Source of the DNA: Mesobacillus jeotgali
GTDB lineage: Bacteria; Bacillota; Bacilli; Bacillales; Cytobacillaceae
DNA: 64,000 nucleotides
Assembly: GCF_014856545.2 (NCBI RefSeq)
Contig: NZ_CP109811.1
Location: 3,652,001-3,716,000 of the forward strand
Direction: 5' to 3'
Shown here: positions 24,799 through 35,498 of the stretch, in pieces
Numbering within the stretch: position 1 is the first letter of the stretch
Layout: each line of letters starts with the position of its first letter
Notes under the pieces: generated by a model
Databases searched by the model: none
Seen by the model: the letters and a program-made list of their open reading frames with translations, nothing else
Told to the model about the DNA's origin: nothing
Translations under genes and position numbers: made by a program

Positions 24799-26691
24799 TT
24801 ACACATTGTCACTAAAGCAAGATTGTTCTTCATTCTGGACGACTACTTTATTTTTACCTGACCCCTTTGCCAGATATAAAGCCTGGTCGGCCCTTTTAAA
24901 AACTGTCTTGGTCGTGTCCTCCTGTCCCCTGATCCATGTGGAGACACCGCATGAAACAGTGACATTCGGGTTCGTATTTTTTTCAACTTTATCTACCAGT
25001 CTATTCGCGATTTTGACACCAGTCTCGAGAGGGGCACCTGGCAAATAAATCGCCAGCTCCTCCCCGCCCCATCTTGCACCTATGTCTGTTCCGCGGATAT
25101 TTTGGGCGATCTGGCGAGCCAGCTGGATGAGTACTTCGTCTCCAACCTGGTGGCCATATTGATCATTAACACTTTTAAAATTATCAACATCAATCAAAAT
25201 AAAGGTTCCCTGTTGGTCTTCAAGCATGGAAAGATTCATTTTTTCATCTAAATACCCTCGAGAATACAGCTTCGTCAAATGATCCGTTACAACCATTTTC
25301 TCCAGCTCTTCTCGAAGCATCGAATTGGTGAAAGCCAAAGTTGAATGGTGAATAAGAGACTGGAGCAGCTTGAATGTATCAAACGCAAAGTGATAAGGCT
25401 CTTCATGCATGACAAGAGCAAATCCCTTTAATTCACCGCTTTGGATCATCGGAACACCCATTACCGAGTGGAAATGCAAGGGAGCGTCCTCACGATCTGA
25501 AGAGATATCTCCCAGGAACAATGGCTCCATATCCTGACGGATTCGATGGGCAACGCTCAATATGTAGCTGGAAGCCTCCTTTGAAAAGAAAAAGCTTGTG
25601 CTGCCCTGGAGGACAGAGTAATCTTCATGTTCATCGTCAAGCATAATGAAACCGACTTCCTGGGCATTAAAGGACTTGATGATTTGCCCGCAGATAAATT
25701 TCATGGTATCTGTCAGGCGCAAACTTGTGTTCAACTGATGTGAAGTTTCATTGATCAGCTGCAAGTCGGAAATCAATTTCCTGGATTGCTCATAAAGCTT
25801 GGCATTTTCCAGTGCACTCCCGGCAGTATTGGCGAGAAGCTTGATGAACTCTACTTCATTTTGCGGGAAAACCAGTGAGTTTGGGGCTATGACCTGCAAG
25901 ACACCGTAAACACCCTGTTTTCCTTTCAAAGGGGCGTACATGATTGAATTTTTTTCTGAGACAGAGTCCTCGAACTGGATCTGTCCGCTTACATACGACT
26001 GCATCGCCGTCAGGTTATCGCTATCGTATTCAAGGTCTCTGACCGGTAAGCCCCCATATCCCTTATGATCATGGGACAACAGCAGGTAATAGGTGAAAGA
26101 AGGGTATACTTCCTTTAATGTGGAAATGATTTCACCAAGAACGGCATCCATGTCCATCGTTGAATGGAATTTCTTCGTAACCCTGAATAATTGCTTGTAC
26201 CTTTTTTCTTCTTCCATTGTTTCCGCCAGGCTTCGCACTCTCTCAATGAACACATTGCATTCATAAGATAGCTTATTGAAGAAGAAGTCCGATAATCGGT
26301 TTAGGAAGTCGCTGTCCATTTGGAAGCCAAACAGACCCTTTGGTTTTTCATTATCTTTCAAAACCAGCAACAGTTCATGCTGAGGCATGGATTCTGGATA
26401 TTTAATGAAGGCATAAGGTTTAGCTGCCAGCTCATTCACCAGACAATGTGGAAAAGTCTCCAACCCACCTTCATTAGTCGATAGACGGGTTGTGGCCTCC
26501 AGGAACATCCCTTCTTTCCATTCCTGGCAGCTGTAAAAGTCGACCACATCGGCTTGCAGAAGTTCTTTTAAAATAGCCGTCATTTGCGAGAGAACCTCTG
26601 AGGAAGAAAAAGAAAATCTGCCAGTGCTGATCAAATCGAAAAATTTACTTTTCAGTTCTAATATAATTTCCCGTTCTAATAATTCTTCCAT
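24799..26691 (-). CDS. ytrP: GAF-GGDEF diguanylate cyclase (YtrP-like)
   Basis: A 630-residue cytosolic protein that probably makes cyclic di-GMP. The N-terminal 450 residues hold GAF-type sensor domains, one clear around 170-310 and another around 310-450. The C-terminal GGDEF domain has the active-site variant GGEEL at 542-546, and an intact inhibitory I-site RGTD at 533-536, exactly five residues before it. DNFKSVNDQYGHQVGDEVL marks the start of the catalytic fold. So it should be active and feedback-inhibited. ATG 26691 follows AGGTGA. It lies upstream of and divergent from rpsD, as ytrP does in B. subtilis. Confidence 0.87.
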   Translation of the reverse strand: MEELLEREIILELKSKFFDLISTGRFSFSSSEVLSQMTAILKELLQADVVDFYSCQEWKEGMFLEATTRLSTNEGGLETFPHCLVNELAAKPYAFIKYPESMPQHELLLVLKDNEKPKGLFGFQMDSDFLNRLSDFFFNKLSYECNVFIERVRSLAETMEEEKRYKQLFRVTKKFHSTMDMDAVLGEIISTLKEVYPSFTYYLLLSHDHKGYGGLPVRDLEYDSDNLTAMQSYVSGQIQFEDSVSEKNSIMYAPLKGKQGVYGVLQVIAPNSLVFPQNEVEFIKLLANTAGSALENAKLYEQSRKLISDLQLINETSHQLNTSLRLTDTMKFICGQIIKSFNAQEVGFIMLDDEHEDYSVLQGSTSFFFSKEASSYILSVAHRIRQDMEPLFLGDISSDREDAPLHFHSVMGVPMIQSGELKGFALVMHEEPYHFAFDTFKLLQSLIHHSTLAFTNSMLREELEKMVVTDHLTKLYSRGYLDEKMNLSMLEDQQGTFILIDVDNFKSVNDQYGHQVGDEVLIQLARQIAQNIRGTDIGARWGGEELAIYLPGAPLETGVKIANRLVDKVEKNTNPNVTVSCGVSTWIRGQEDTTKTVFKRADQALYLAKGSGKNKVVVQNEEQSCFSDNV

Positions 26692-26924
26692 ATATATCAC
26701 CTGATTTAAAATCACTTAACAGCGATTTGTAAGTAGCTGTTTTGACAGGCAGCTGCCTGAATAAACTAAAATGATTCATCACGCGGCAAGGTAATATCCA
26801 AATATTTGAAAAATAAAACAATTACTATTCATTATACCATAGACCTAGTAAAATAGTATGATATAAAAGACAAACTTTTCAGAGGAAAAGATAGATAATC
26901 AGAGGCTTAAATTTCAATATAGAC

Positions 26925-26954
26925 TTGACTTCTACACATAATAAATTATATAAT
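26925..26954 (+). promoter_or_regulatory. Sigma-A promoter of rpsD
   Basis: -35 TTGACT at 26925-26930, 18-base spacer, -10 TATAAT at 26949-26954. About 190 bp before the rpsD start, leaving room for a regulatory leader. Confidence 0.82.
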
Positions 26955-26994
26955 ACTCTTTGTGTAAAATATCGCAGCCTATGTGGTCTACATT

Positions 26995-27090
26995 ATGTAT
27001 GTATTTTGTTCCTCAAACTATGTTTGATGGTGTATCTCGTAACCCGCTGCTGCTAGGGCGAAGGTACATGAAAACAAAATACCCATAAAT
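26995..27090 (+). ncRNA. Ribosomal protein S4 leader RNA (autoregulatory) of rpsD
   Basis: A perfect ten-base closing stem, GTATTTTGTT at 27001-27010 with AACAAAATAC at 27073-27082, encloses a structured region with AAACTATGTTTGAT and AACCCGCTGCTGCTAGGGCG. In B. subtilis the rpsD transcript has a leader bound by S4 that shuts off its own translation. Position and architecture fit; the exact fold was not computed. Confidence 0.72.
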
Positions 27091-27145
27091 GTTTAATCAC
27101 AATCTGTTTTTATTTTACAAAATAAAAACTAAGGAGGAGTCATTC

Positions 27146-27748
27146 ATGGCTCGTTATACCGGCCCAAGCTGGAAACTATCCCGCCGTCTTGGAATTTCAC
27201 TAAGCGGTACAGGTAAAGAATTAGAAAAACGCCCTTACGCACCAGGTCCTCATGGTCCTAACCAGCGTAAAAAGCTTTCCGAATACGGATTGCAACTTCA
27301 AGAGAAGCAAAAGCTTCGCCACATGTACGGAGTTACTGAGCGCCAGTTCCGTAACTTGTTCGACAAAGCAGGCAAAATGCCTGGTAAGCACGGCGAAAAC
27401 TTCATGATTCTTCTTGAAGCACGCCTTGACAACGTTGTTTACCGTCTTGGTCTTGCTCGCACTCGTCGTGCAGCTCGCCAGTTAGTAAACCACGGTCACA
27501 TCATGGTTGATGGTGCACGCGTAGATATCCCATCTTACCGCGTAGCTCCTGGCCAGACAATCACACTTCGTGAAAAGTCACGCAACCTTGATGTAGTTAA
27601 AGAAGCAATCGAAGTAAACAACTTCGTACCTGACTTCTTGACTTTCGACGCAGACAAGCTAGAAGGAACTTTCACTCGCATGCCTGAGCGTTCTGAACTT
27701 CCAGCTGAAATCAACGAAGCTCTTATCGTTGAATTCTACTCTCGTTAA
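27146..27748 (+). CDS. rpsD: 30S ribosomal protein S4
   Basis: A 200-residue primary rRNA-binding protein that nucleates assembly of the small subunit body, and represses its own mRNA. The start [16 protein letters not shown], ending in VEFYSR, and the S4 RNA-binding domain at about 92-150 ([20 protein letters not shown], then [13 protein letters not shown]) are diagnostic. No zinc-binding cysteines are present (C-minus form). ATG 27146 follows AAGGAGGAG. It has its own promoter, leader and terminator. Codon use is more biased than its neighbours, as expected for a highly expressed gene. Confidence 0.98.
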   Translation: MARYTGPSWKLSRRLGISLSGTGKELEKRPYAPGPHGPNQRKKLSEYGLQLQEKQKLRHMYGVTERQFRNLFDKAGKMPGKHGENFMILLEARLDNVVYRLGLARTRRAARQLVNHGHIMVDGARVDIPSYRVAPGQTITLREKSRNLDVVKEAIEVNNFVPDFLTFDADKLEGTFTRMPERSELPAEINEALIVEFYSR

Positions 27749-27762
27749 TAGAGTGCTTAAAG

Positions 27763-27794
27763 AACCCCAGCCGATTTGGCTGGGGTTTTTGTTT
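27763..27794 (+). terminator. Terminator of rpsD
   Basis: AACCCCAGCC, loop GATTT, GGCTGGGGTT, then TTTGTTTT. Confidence 0.93.
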
Positions 27795-27825
27795 TGGCGC
27801 AGAAAAAGTGTAAAAATTCACCGTT

Positions 27826-27915
27826 TGCGAATAAACTATTGATTTTTGCGAATAAATTTCTTTTTTTGCGAATAAAGTCATAAATTTTGCGAATAAACCT
27901 TCCATTTTTGCGTTT
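27826..27915. repeat. Tandem array 4: five ~21-bp units
   Basis: TGCGAATAAA (last copy TGCGTTTAAA) starts at 27826, 27847, 27867, 27888 and 27909, steps 21, 20, 21 and 21. The spacers between the cores are A/T-rich and variable. The array lies between the terminators of the convergent genes rpsD and tyrS. Confidence 0.88.
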
Positions 27916-27943
27916 AAAAGTATTACATAAACCAAAATAACTT

Positions 27944-27984
27944 AAAAACAGCCACCTGGGTTCATCCAAGATGGCTGTTTTCTG
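27944..27984 (-). terminator. Terminator of tyrS
   Basis: Minus strand: AAAACAGCCA, 17-base loop, TGGCTGTTTT, then TAAG. The A/T runs could also serve the opposite strand. Confidence 0.7.
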
Positions 27985-28022
27985 CATCTAATGAGCTGTT
28001 TTTTCATATGATGCAACAAACT

Positions 28023-29297
<1,275 letters not shown>

Positions 29298-29327
29298 TCA
29301 AAAATATATTTCGCAACCGGATTTTTA

Positions 29328-29600
29328 ACAACAAAAAACGCCCCTGCAATAAATGCAGGGGCGCTGTATGCGCGGTACCACCCGGCTTGAAAACAAAATA
29401 AAAAAATGTCTTCCACTCAATAAAATAACGGTTAGACCGTCCGCGGCTACTATGTTACTTAAGTTCACTGCGGCGCTCAGGGAGGTAATTCATCCTTCTG
29501 TTTGTACCGGCTCACAGCAGCCGCCGGCTTTCTGAAACATTGACAGAAGCACTACTCATTCCCTTCACAGCTTTTTGCTATAAAGTTAATAAAGCATTTT
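29328..29600 (-). ncRNA. T-box riboswitch (tyrosine) controlling tyrS
   Basis: On the minus strand the T-box GGGTGGTACCGCG sits at 29371-29384, followed by the terminator CGCCCCTGCA, loop, TGCAGGGGCG and TTTTTTG (29328-29363). Stem I is visible farther upstream: AGTA motif, a TTCTGT/ACAGAA stem, and a specifier loop in GATGAATTACCTCCC, where TAC at 29485-29487 is the tyrosine codon. Uncharged tRNA-Tyr would pair here and switch the terminator to the antiterminator. All expected pieces are in order. Confidence 0.93.
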
Positions 29601-29719
29601 TACCATAAAGCGATACTTGTTGTCAAATTCGACATTAATTTTCAGAAAAATTAACATTAGCATCTATTCGACAGCCTGTTTATGCTATAATGTATGTGAT
29701 TTTAGGGGGAATGATATGA

Positions 29720-32644
29720 ATGCATGAAGGAAAACAGGCTTGGAAAGAGAAGCTTAAATCCTTTGGTGCTTTTTTTACGAATAAAAAGACCGTAAAAGGA
29801 GCCCGGATTACTTATTCGGTTGTCTGGAACATGCTGTTGTTATTAATCATTGTATTAGTTCTCGGCGGTGGCTTCGCCGCAGGCACAGGTGCCGGGTACT
29901 TCGCATCCCTTGTCAAAGATGAACAAATCCGACCTTATGAAAATATGAGGAAAGATATATACAACTATGAAGAAACCTCGGATTTATATTTTGATAACGA
30001 TGTTTATCTTGGCAAGCTCCGAACGGACCTTTACCGCGAGGAAGTAAAACTTGACGATATGTCGAAGCATTTGATAAATGCAGTAGTTGCAACCGAAGAT
30101 GAGTACTTTTACGAGCATGACGGCGTCGTTCCAAAAGCAATCATGCGCGCACTTTTCCAGGAGGTCACAAATTCAGCAACATCCTCCGGGGGAAGTACAC
30201 TGACACAGCAGCTCATCAAGAACCAGATCTTGACCAATGAAATTTCCTTCGAGCGTAAAGCGAAAGAAATCCTGCTCGCCCTTCGTCTCGAAAAATTCTT
30301 TGATAAAAAAGAAATCCTTGAAGCGTACCTAAATGTCGCTACCTTCGGACGAAACGCAAACGGCAGCAACATTGCCGGTGTCCAGGCTGCAGCAAAAGGC
30401 ATCTTCGGAAAAGAAGCGAAGGATCTTACATTGCCGCAGGCTGCATTTATCGCCGGACTTCCGCAGAGTCCATTCGGCTACACGCCATTCAGCAGCGACC
30501 GCGGCAAACTGAAGGATACGGCCGGTCTTGAGCCAGGCCTGTCTAGATACAAGACAGTCATCACAAGGATGCATGGAGCTGGTTTCATTTCCGATGAAGA
30601 GTTCAACGATGCAATCAATTACGATATCACCAAGGACTTTGTAAAAGAAGTTCCAAGTGATAATACGGTTGAGCAATATCCGTTCCTTACTTTTGAAATC
30701 GAGAAACGATCCGTTAAAATCTTGGCAGAGATTCTCGCTCAGCGTGATGGCTATGAACCTGAAGATCTGAAAAAAGATGAAAAACTGATGGCAGAATACC
30801 AGGCCCTTGCAGACCGCGACATCCGCCAGAATGGCTATAAGATTTATACGACCATCAATAAAGAGATTTATGAAAAACACCAGGAAACAGCAAATAAGTA
30901 CCCTTATTATGGCAGGAATAAACCACAGGAAGTTCCTGACCCGGATGATCCAAACAAAACCATTGTCATTGATGAACAGGTTGAAATTGGGGCCGTGTTG
31001 ATCGAAAACAAAACTGGAAAAATTATCAGTTTTGTTGGCGGACGTGACTTTGACATCCAGCAAAGAAACCACGCGACCGATTCACCAAGACAGAATGGTT
31101 CCACAATGAAACCATTACTGGCCTATGCACCAGCGATCGACATGGGGAAATTGCACCCAGGTTCAGTCTTGCCTGACGTAGAGGTCCGTTTAAACCCAGC
31201 AAAGCCTGGAACACCTTGGCCGACCAACTATGATAAACAGTACAGGGGCTTAACCTCAGTTAGGCATGCGTTAACCAAGTCATATAATGTTCCAGCTGTT
31301 TTGGCATACAAAAATGTATTGGGACAAAGGCCTGCTACTTATTTAGATAAGATGGGCTTCTCTTCCCTTGTCAAAACCGACTATGAAATACTTGCACCAT
31401 CTATTGGATCAATAGATGGCGGTGTAACTGTTGAGGAAAATACGAATGCCTTTGCAACTTTCGGCAATATGGGGAAATTCGTTGATGCCTATTTAATCGA
31501 TAAAATTGTCGATAAAAATGGAAATGTCATTTTCCAGCATAAAGCTGAGCCTGTAGATGTGTTTAGTCCTCAAGCTTCTTACTTGACTCTTGATATGATG
31601 AGGGACGTTATCAATCGGGGAACGGCAACTGCTTTAAAAGGCAGGCTGAAATTTGGCTCTGACTGGGCTGGGAAAACAGGTACAGGTCATGATTATTATG
31701 ATTCATGGTTTGTAGCCACCAACCCTAATGTTTCTTTCGGGGTATGGCTCGGTTACGACCATAACAAATCACTAGAGAGAAGCTACAAAGGGCTATCTTA
31801 TGGAGTCCGGACCCAATATATCTGGGCTGACCTAATGAATGATGCCTATGATGTCGCACCTCAGCTAGTCGATCCTGAAGAACGCTTCAAGATGCCTGGC
31901 GGAATCGTCAAGAGGTCTTATTGTGCTGTATCCGGCTTGCTTCCATCAAGCGCTTGCTCTAAAGCAGGACTTGTTGAATCGGATTACTTCATTGCGAAAT
32001 ACGCACCAATCAAGGTAGATGACAGCCTGGTAGAAAACAAATTCGTTACCGTTGGCGATAAGCGCTATATAGCACTTGATACAACTCCGGCTGAATTCAC
32101 GGATACTGGAGTAATATTGAATCCTGAATATATGGAAAGCATCATCGGGCATAAAATCAGTGACCCGCAGCAGCTCATCCCTAAAAATGATGCCTGGAAT
32201 AAAATCCTCGTTGCGGATGATAAGCTGAGTGAAAACGGAAAGACGCCAGCAGCTTTGGGTATCAAGCTTTCCGGAAAAACGATTACCTGGGGCAAGCACC
32301 CAGAAAATGATATTGTCGGCTACCGGATCTATAACAACAAGAAAAAGGTCGGCAGCATCAAGGCAGGAGCTGAACTTGCTTTCAATGCAGGGGACGGTTC
32401 ATTCTATGTTACGGCAGTCGATATCGCCGGTAAAGAATCCGCTCCATCCAATATCATTGAAATCGGACAGAAGCCAGAGCCTAAGGATCCTCCGGATGAT
32501 CCTGAACCAAAAGATCCGCCACCAACCGACCCTAAACCGAAAGATCCACCTAAGCCACCGCCACCACCTCCTCCAGGAGACGGTGACGGAGATGGTGACG
32601 GAGATGGAAATGGTAACGGCAATGGGAATGGTAACGGAAACTAG
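29720..32644 (+). CDS. Class A penicillin-binding protein (PBP1A family)
   Basis: A 974-residue bifunctional peptidoglycan synthase. One membrane anchor (about 35-57) is followed by a glycosyltransferase domain with ATEDEYFYEHDG (catalytic Glu126) and GGSTLTQQL (157-165). The transpeptidase domain has S-T-M-K (Ser461, Lys464), SYN (521-523) and KTGTG (652-656). Near residue 850 a fibronectin III-like domain (SGKTITWGKHPENDIVGYRI) precedes a proline-rich linker and a tail of alternating Gly-Asp then Gly-Asn. Start ATG 29720 after AGGGGG. B. subtilis has no gene here that I recall; related bacilli place a PBP1A beside tyrS. Confidence 0.93.
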   Translation: MHEGKQAWKEKLKSFGAFFTNKKTVKGARITYSVVWNMLLLLIIVLVLGGGFAAGTGAGYFASLVKDEQIRPYENMRKDIYNYEETSDLYFDNDVYLGKLRTDLYREEVKLDDMSKHLINAVVATEDEYFYEHDGVVPKAIMRALFQEVTNSATSSGGSTLTQQLIKNQILTNEISFERKAKEILLALRLEKFFDKKEILEAYLNVATFGRNANGSNIAGVQAAAKGIFGKEAKDLTLPQAAFIAGLPQSPFGYTPFSSDRGKLKDTAGLEPGLSRYKTVITRMHGAGFISDEEFNDAINYDITKDFVKEVPSDNTVEQYPFLTFEIEKRSVKILAEILAQRDGYEPEDLKKDEKLMAEYQALADRDIRQNGYKIYTTINKEIYEKHQETANKYPYYGRNKPQEVPDPDDPNKTIVIDEQVEIGAVLIENKTGKIISFVGGRDFDIQQRNHATDSPRQNGSTMKPLLAYAPAIDMGKLHPGSVLPDVEVRLNPAKPGTPWPTNYDKQYRGLTSVRHALTKSYNVPAVLAYKNVLGQRPATYLDKMGFSSLVKTDYEILAPSIGSIDGGVTVEENTNAFATFGNMGKFVDAYLIDKIVDKNGNVIFQHKAEPVDVFSPQASYLTLDMMRDVINRGTATALKGRLKFGSDWAGKTGTGHDYYDSWFVATNPNVSFGVWLGYDHNKSLERSYKGLSYGVRTQYIWADLMNDAYDVAPQLVDPEERFKMPGGIVKRSYCAVSGLLPSSACSKAGLVESDYFIAKYAPIKVDDSLVENKFVTVGDKRYIALDTTPAEFTDTGVILNPEYMESIIGHKISDPQQLIPKNDAWNKILVADDKLSENGKTPAALGIKLSGKTITWGKHPENDIVGYRIYNNKKKVGSIKAGAELAFNAGDGSFYVTAVDIAGKESAPSNIIEIGQKPEPKDPPDDPEPKDPPPTDPKPKDPPKPPPPPPPGDGDGDGDGDGNGNGNGNGNGN

Positions 32645-32663
32645 CAATTGAATCTAAGCAGAA

Positions 32664-32697
32664 ACACCGCATCTTGTTGGATGCGGTGTTTTTTTAC
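32664..32697 (+). terminator. Terminator of the PBP gene
   Basis: ACACCGCATC, loop TTGTTG, GATGCGGTGT, then TTTTTT. Confidence 0.92.
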
Positions 32698-32702
32698 AGT
32701 AA

Positions 32703-32742
32703 TACAAAAGAGCGTGAAGTCAGACTTCACGCTCTTTTGTAT
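32703..32742. terminator. Terminator of acsA (symmetrical)
   Basis: ACAAAAGAGCGTGAAGTC paired across a two-base loop with its complement ending CACGCTCTTTTGT. A long perfect stem with A/T ends, immediately after the acsA stop on the minus strand. Confidence 0.9.
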
Positions 32743-32749
32743 GATTCTA

Positions 32750-34468
32750 TTAGTCTTCCATTGTGGACAAATCGCCAGTTGGGAGATCGAGTTCCCAGGC
32801 TTTCAATACACGGCGCATGATTTTACCGCTTCGTGTCTTAGGAAGCTTGTCGCGGAATTCAATTTCTCTAGGTGCAGCATGCGCAGCAAGGCCCTTTTTA
32901 ACGAATTGGCGAATCTCTTCGATCAATTCATCCGACTGCTCATAACCGTCACGCAATGCGATGAACGCCTTGATGATTTCACCTCGGACTGGGTCTGGCT
33001 TGCCAATGACACCCGCTTCAGCAACTGCAGGGTGTTCAACCAGCTTGCTTTCTACCTCAAATGGTCCAACACGCTCTCCGGAAGTCATGATGACATCATC
33101 AATTCGTCCCTGGAACCAGAAGTAGCCATCTTCATCCATATACGCTGAGTCACCTGAGACATACCAGTCACCAGGCATGAAGTAAGACTCATATTTCTGA
33201 GGATTGTTCCAAATCGTATGCATCATCGATGGCCAGCCCTTTTTGATCGCCAAATTGCCCATTCTGTATGGCGGCAATTCATTTCCCTGATCATCGACAA
33301 TCGCAGCTTTTACGCCTGGGATTGGCTTACCCATTGATCCAGGCTTGATTTCCATGCTTGGGTAGTTACAGATCAATTGTGCCCCTGTCTCCGTCATCCA
33401 CCATGTATCATGGATGCGCAGGTTGAACACCTTCATTCCCCATCTAACTACCTCAGGGTTCAACGGTTCGCCGACGCTCAGGATATGGCGAAGACAGCTG
33501 AGGTCGAATTTCTTCACTACCTCATCTCCAGCACCCATCAGCATCCTGAAGGCAGTTGGCGCGCTGTACCAGACTGTCACTCCGTACTCTTCGATCATCT
33601 TGTACCATGTCTCTGGATTGAAACGGCCGCCAATGATGACATTCGACGTTCCTGCAAGCCATGGACCGAAGATTCCGTATGATGTTCCTGTTACCCAGCC
33701 TGGATCCGCTGTGCACCAGTAGACATCTTCTTCTTTAAGGTCAAGTACCCATTTAGCAGTCTGATAATGCTGGATCATCGCATTATGTACATGGAGTACG
33801 CCTTTCGGTTTTCCAGTGGAACCAGAAGTATAATGCAGGATCAGGCCATCTGTACGGTCAACCCACTCGATATCAAGCTTTTTGCTGGCTTCTGATAGCT
33901 TTTGTTTGAAATCAACGTACTTGTCGTTCTCTTCAATATTATCGCCGACAAGAAGAATATGCTTCAGGTCAGGAAGTTCATCAACAGGAACACGCTCAAG
34001 CAGCTCAGGTGTTGTCACCAATACCTTTGCCCCGCTGTCCTGCAGTCTGTCACGGACAGCACCTTCCATGAATGCTTCGAAAAGCGGGCCAACGATCGCG
34101 CCTAGCTTGACCGCCCCGAGAACTGCGAAATACAGTTCTGGAGAACGAGGCATGAAGATAAACACGCGGTCCCCTTTTTCTACATCACCATAAGTTTTAA
34201 AGACATTGCCAGCTTTATTTGAAAGCTCCTTCATTTCTTTAAAAGTATATTTTTCCTTGCGCACCCCATCCTGATAATAAAGCGCAATTTTATTTTTCCT
34301 GAACCCTTCTGCATGGCGGTCAATCGCCTCGTAAGCCATATTGACCCTGCCTGTCTCGGACCAGGAAAACTCTTTCTCCGCTTCACTCCAATCAAACTGG
34401 CCATGAAGCTCTTGATAATTTTTCAGGTTATGATCCCCTTGTGTAACTGGTAGCGCTTCCACTTTCAT
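32750..34468 (-). CDS. acsA: Acetyl-CoA synthetase
   Basis: Makes acetyl-CoA from acetate, ATP and CoA. The 572-residue ANL enzyme has the P-loop YTSGSTGKPKG near residue 232, the WWMTETG motif near 362 and the C-terminal PKTRSGKIMRRVL, whose lysine (about Lys549) is the site that AcuA acetylates in Bacillus to inactivate the enzyme. ATG 34468 follows GGGGGATG. It has its own promoter and is divergent from acuABC, the genes for its acetyltransferase and deacetylase. A cre site lies in the shared upstream region. Confidence 0.96.
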   Translation of the reverse strand: MKVEALPVTQGDHNLKNYQELHGQFDWSEAEKEFSWSETGRVNMAYEAIDRHAEGFRKNKIALYYQDGVRKEKYTFKEMKELSNKAGNVFKTYGDVEKGDRVFIFMPRSPELYFAVLGAVKLGAIVGPLFEAFMEGAVRDRLQDSGAKVLVTTPELLERVPVDELPDLKHILLVGDNIEENDKYVDFKQKLSEASKKLDIEWVDRTDGLILHYTSGSTGKPKGVLHVHNAMIQHYQTAKWVLDLKEEDVYWCTADPGWVTGTSYGIFGPWLAGTSNVIIGGRFNPETWYKMIEEYGVTVWYSAPTAFRMLMGAGDEVVKKFDLSCLRHILSVGEPLNPEVVRWGMKVFNLRIHDTWWMTETGAQLICNYPSMEIKPGSMGKPIPGVKAAIVDDQGNELPPYRMGNLAIKKGWPSMMHTIWNNPQKYESYFMPGDWYVSGDSAYMDEDGYFWFQGRIDDVIMTSGERVGPFEVESKLVEHPAVAEAGVIGKPDPVRGEIIKAFIALRDGYEQSDELIEEIRQFVKKGLAAHAAPREIEFRDKLPKTRSGKIMRRVLKAWELDLPTGDLSTMED

Positions 34469-34502
34469 ATATCCATCCCCCTTGGCTTTATATTTAAAAT
34501 CC

Positions 34503-34531
34503 ATTATAGTATAAAAATTCGATTTTCTCAA
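34503..34531 (-). promoter_or_regulatory. Sigma-A promoter of acsA
   Basis: Minus strand: -35 TTGAGA at 34526-34531, 17-base spacer, -10 TATAAT at 34503-34508, about 35 bp before the acsA ATG. Confidence 0.8.
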
Positions 34532-34618
34532 TTTTTAAAATATTGATAGAATATAAAACATTATTGGTGAGGTGCGATTTCCTTAAGAAAAGTCTTAAAC
34601 TAAAAACAGAAAATTTTG

Positions 34619-34632
34619 TGAAAGCGCTTTTA
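34619..34632 (+). promoter_or_regulatory. cre site in the acsA-acuA intergenic region
   Basis: TGAAAGCGCTTTTA, close to the CcpA consensus, lies 16 bp before a TATAAT at 34649-34654 and so overlaps the -35 zone of the acuA promoter. CcpA control of acsA and acuABC is known in B. subtilis; ccpA itself is only 4 kb downstream. Confidence 0.8.
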
Positions 34633-34691
34633 TTTGTTAGATTTTATGTATAATAGAATTATCGTTTGAATTGTTGACGGGTGGTGACTGA

Positions 34692-35324
34692 ATGGAACAT
34701 AAAAAGACTTATAACGCAAAAGAATTAAAAACTCCTCATGGCCGTTTGATCATTGAAGGCCCGATTTCTCCGGAAAAACTTGCAAGCTATGAATTCCATG
34801 AAGATTTAGTGGCTTTTCGTCCCCCTGCCCAGCAGCACAAGGCATTGGTTGAGATTGCCGGTCTGCCGGAGGGACGAATAATTGTAGCCCGCTCAGGCCA
34901 TATGATTGTCGGCTATGTTACTTATCTCTATCCTGACCCGCTTGAAAGATGGTCTGAAGGAAAAATGGAAGATTTAATAGAACTTGGTGCAATAGAGGTC
35001 ATTCCTGAATTCCGCGGCAGCCGGGTCGGCAAGAATTTGCTGATGGTTTCCATGATGGATGACGCCATGGAAGATTATATTATTATCACGACTGAATACT
35101 ACTGGCATTGGGACCTGAAAGGAACCGGCTTGAATGTTTGGGAATACCGCAAAGTCATGGAAAAAATGATGAATGCCGGCGGTTTGACCTGGTACGCGAC
35201 AGATGATCCGGAAATCAGTTCCCATCCAGCAAACTGTTTGATGGCGCGAATCGGCAAGAGGATTGGGCCGGAATCGATCCAGAAATTTGACCAGCTGCGG
35301 TTTATGAACCGTTTTATGTATTGA
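34692..35324 (+). CDS. acuA: Acetyl-CoA synthetase-modifying acetyltransferase AcuA
   Basis: A 210-residue GNAT-fold enzyme that acetylates the catalytic lysine of AcsA and switches it off. The acetyl-CoA loop is VIPEFRGSRVGKNLL (about 103-117, with R-G-x-x-x-G-K). NCLMARIGKRIG near the C-terminus is conserved in AcuA. It starts acuABC, divergent from its target acsA. ATG 34692 follows GGGTGG. Length is normal. Confidence 0.94.
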   Translation: MEHKKTYNAKELKTPHGRLIIEGPISPEKLASYEFHEDLVAFRPPAQQHKALVEIAGLPEGRIIVARSGHMIVGYVTYLYPDPLERWSEGKMEDLIELGAIEVIPEFRGSRVGKNLLMVSMMDDAMEDYIIITTEYYWHWDLKGTGLNVWEYRKVMEKMMNAGGLTWYATDDPEISSHPANCLMARIGKRIGPESIQKFDQLRFMNRFMY

Positions 35325-35498
35325 TGATTAAAGCTCTTTTCGTAAACTTTGTTGCCTTCTCAACTTTATTCAGGGGTCTCCTCGAAAAGAGTCCCGACCT
35401 CTTTTAAGCACGATTTTAGATCATGTACGAAAGACAACAATCAATGCGAAAACAGCCTTTATTAATAAGAAGCCTCATCATGCAAGGAGGAAGGAACC

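Noticed and set aside
27723..27987. Overlapping open frames of 70 and 76 residues after rpsD
   Set aside because: They read through the rpsD terminator and the 21-bp array; no start signals.
32399..32647. 82-residue frame opposite the PBP tail
   Set aside because: A shadow of the repeated Gly-Asp/Gly-Asn coding DNA; strand and context are wrong.
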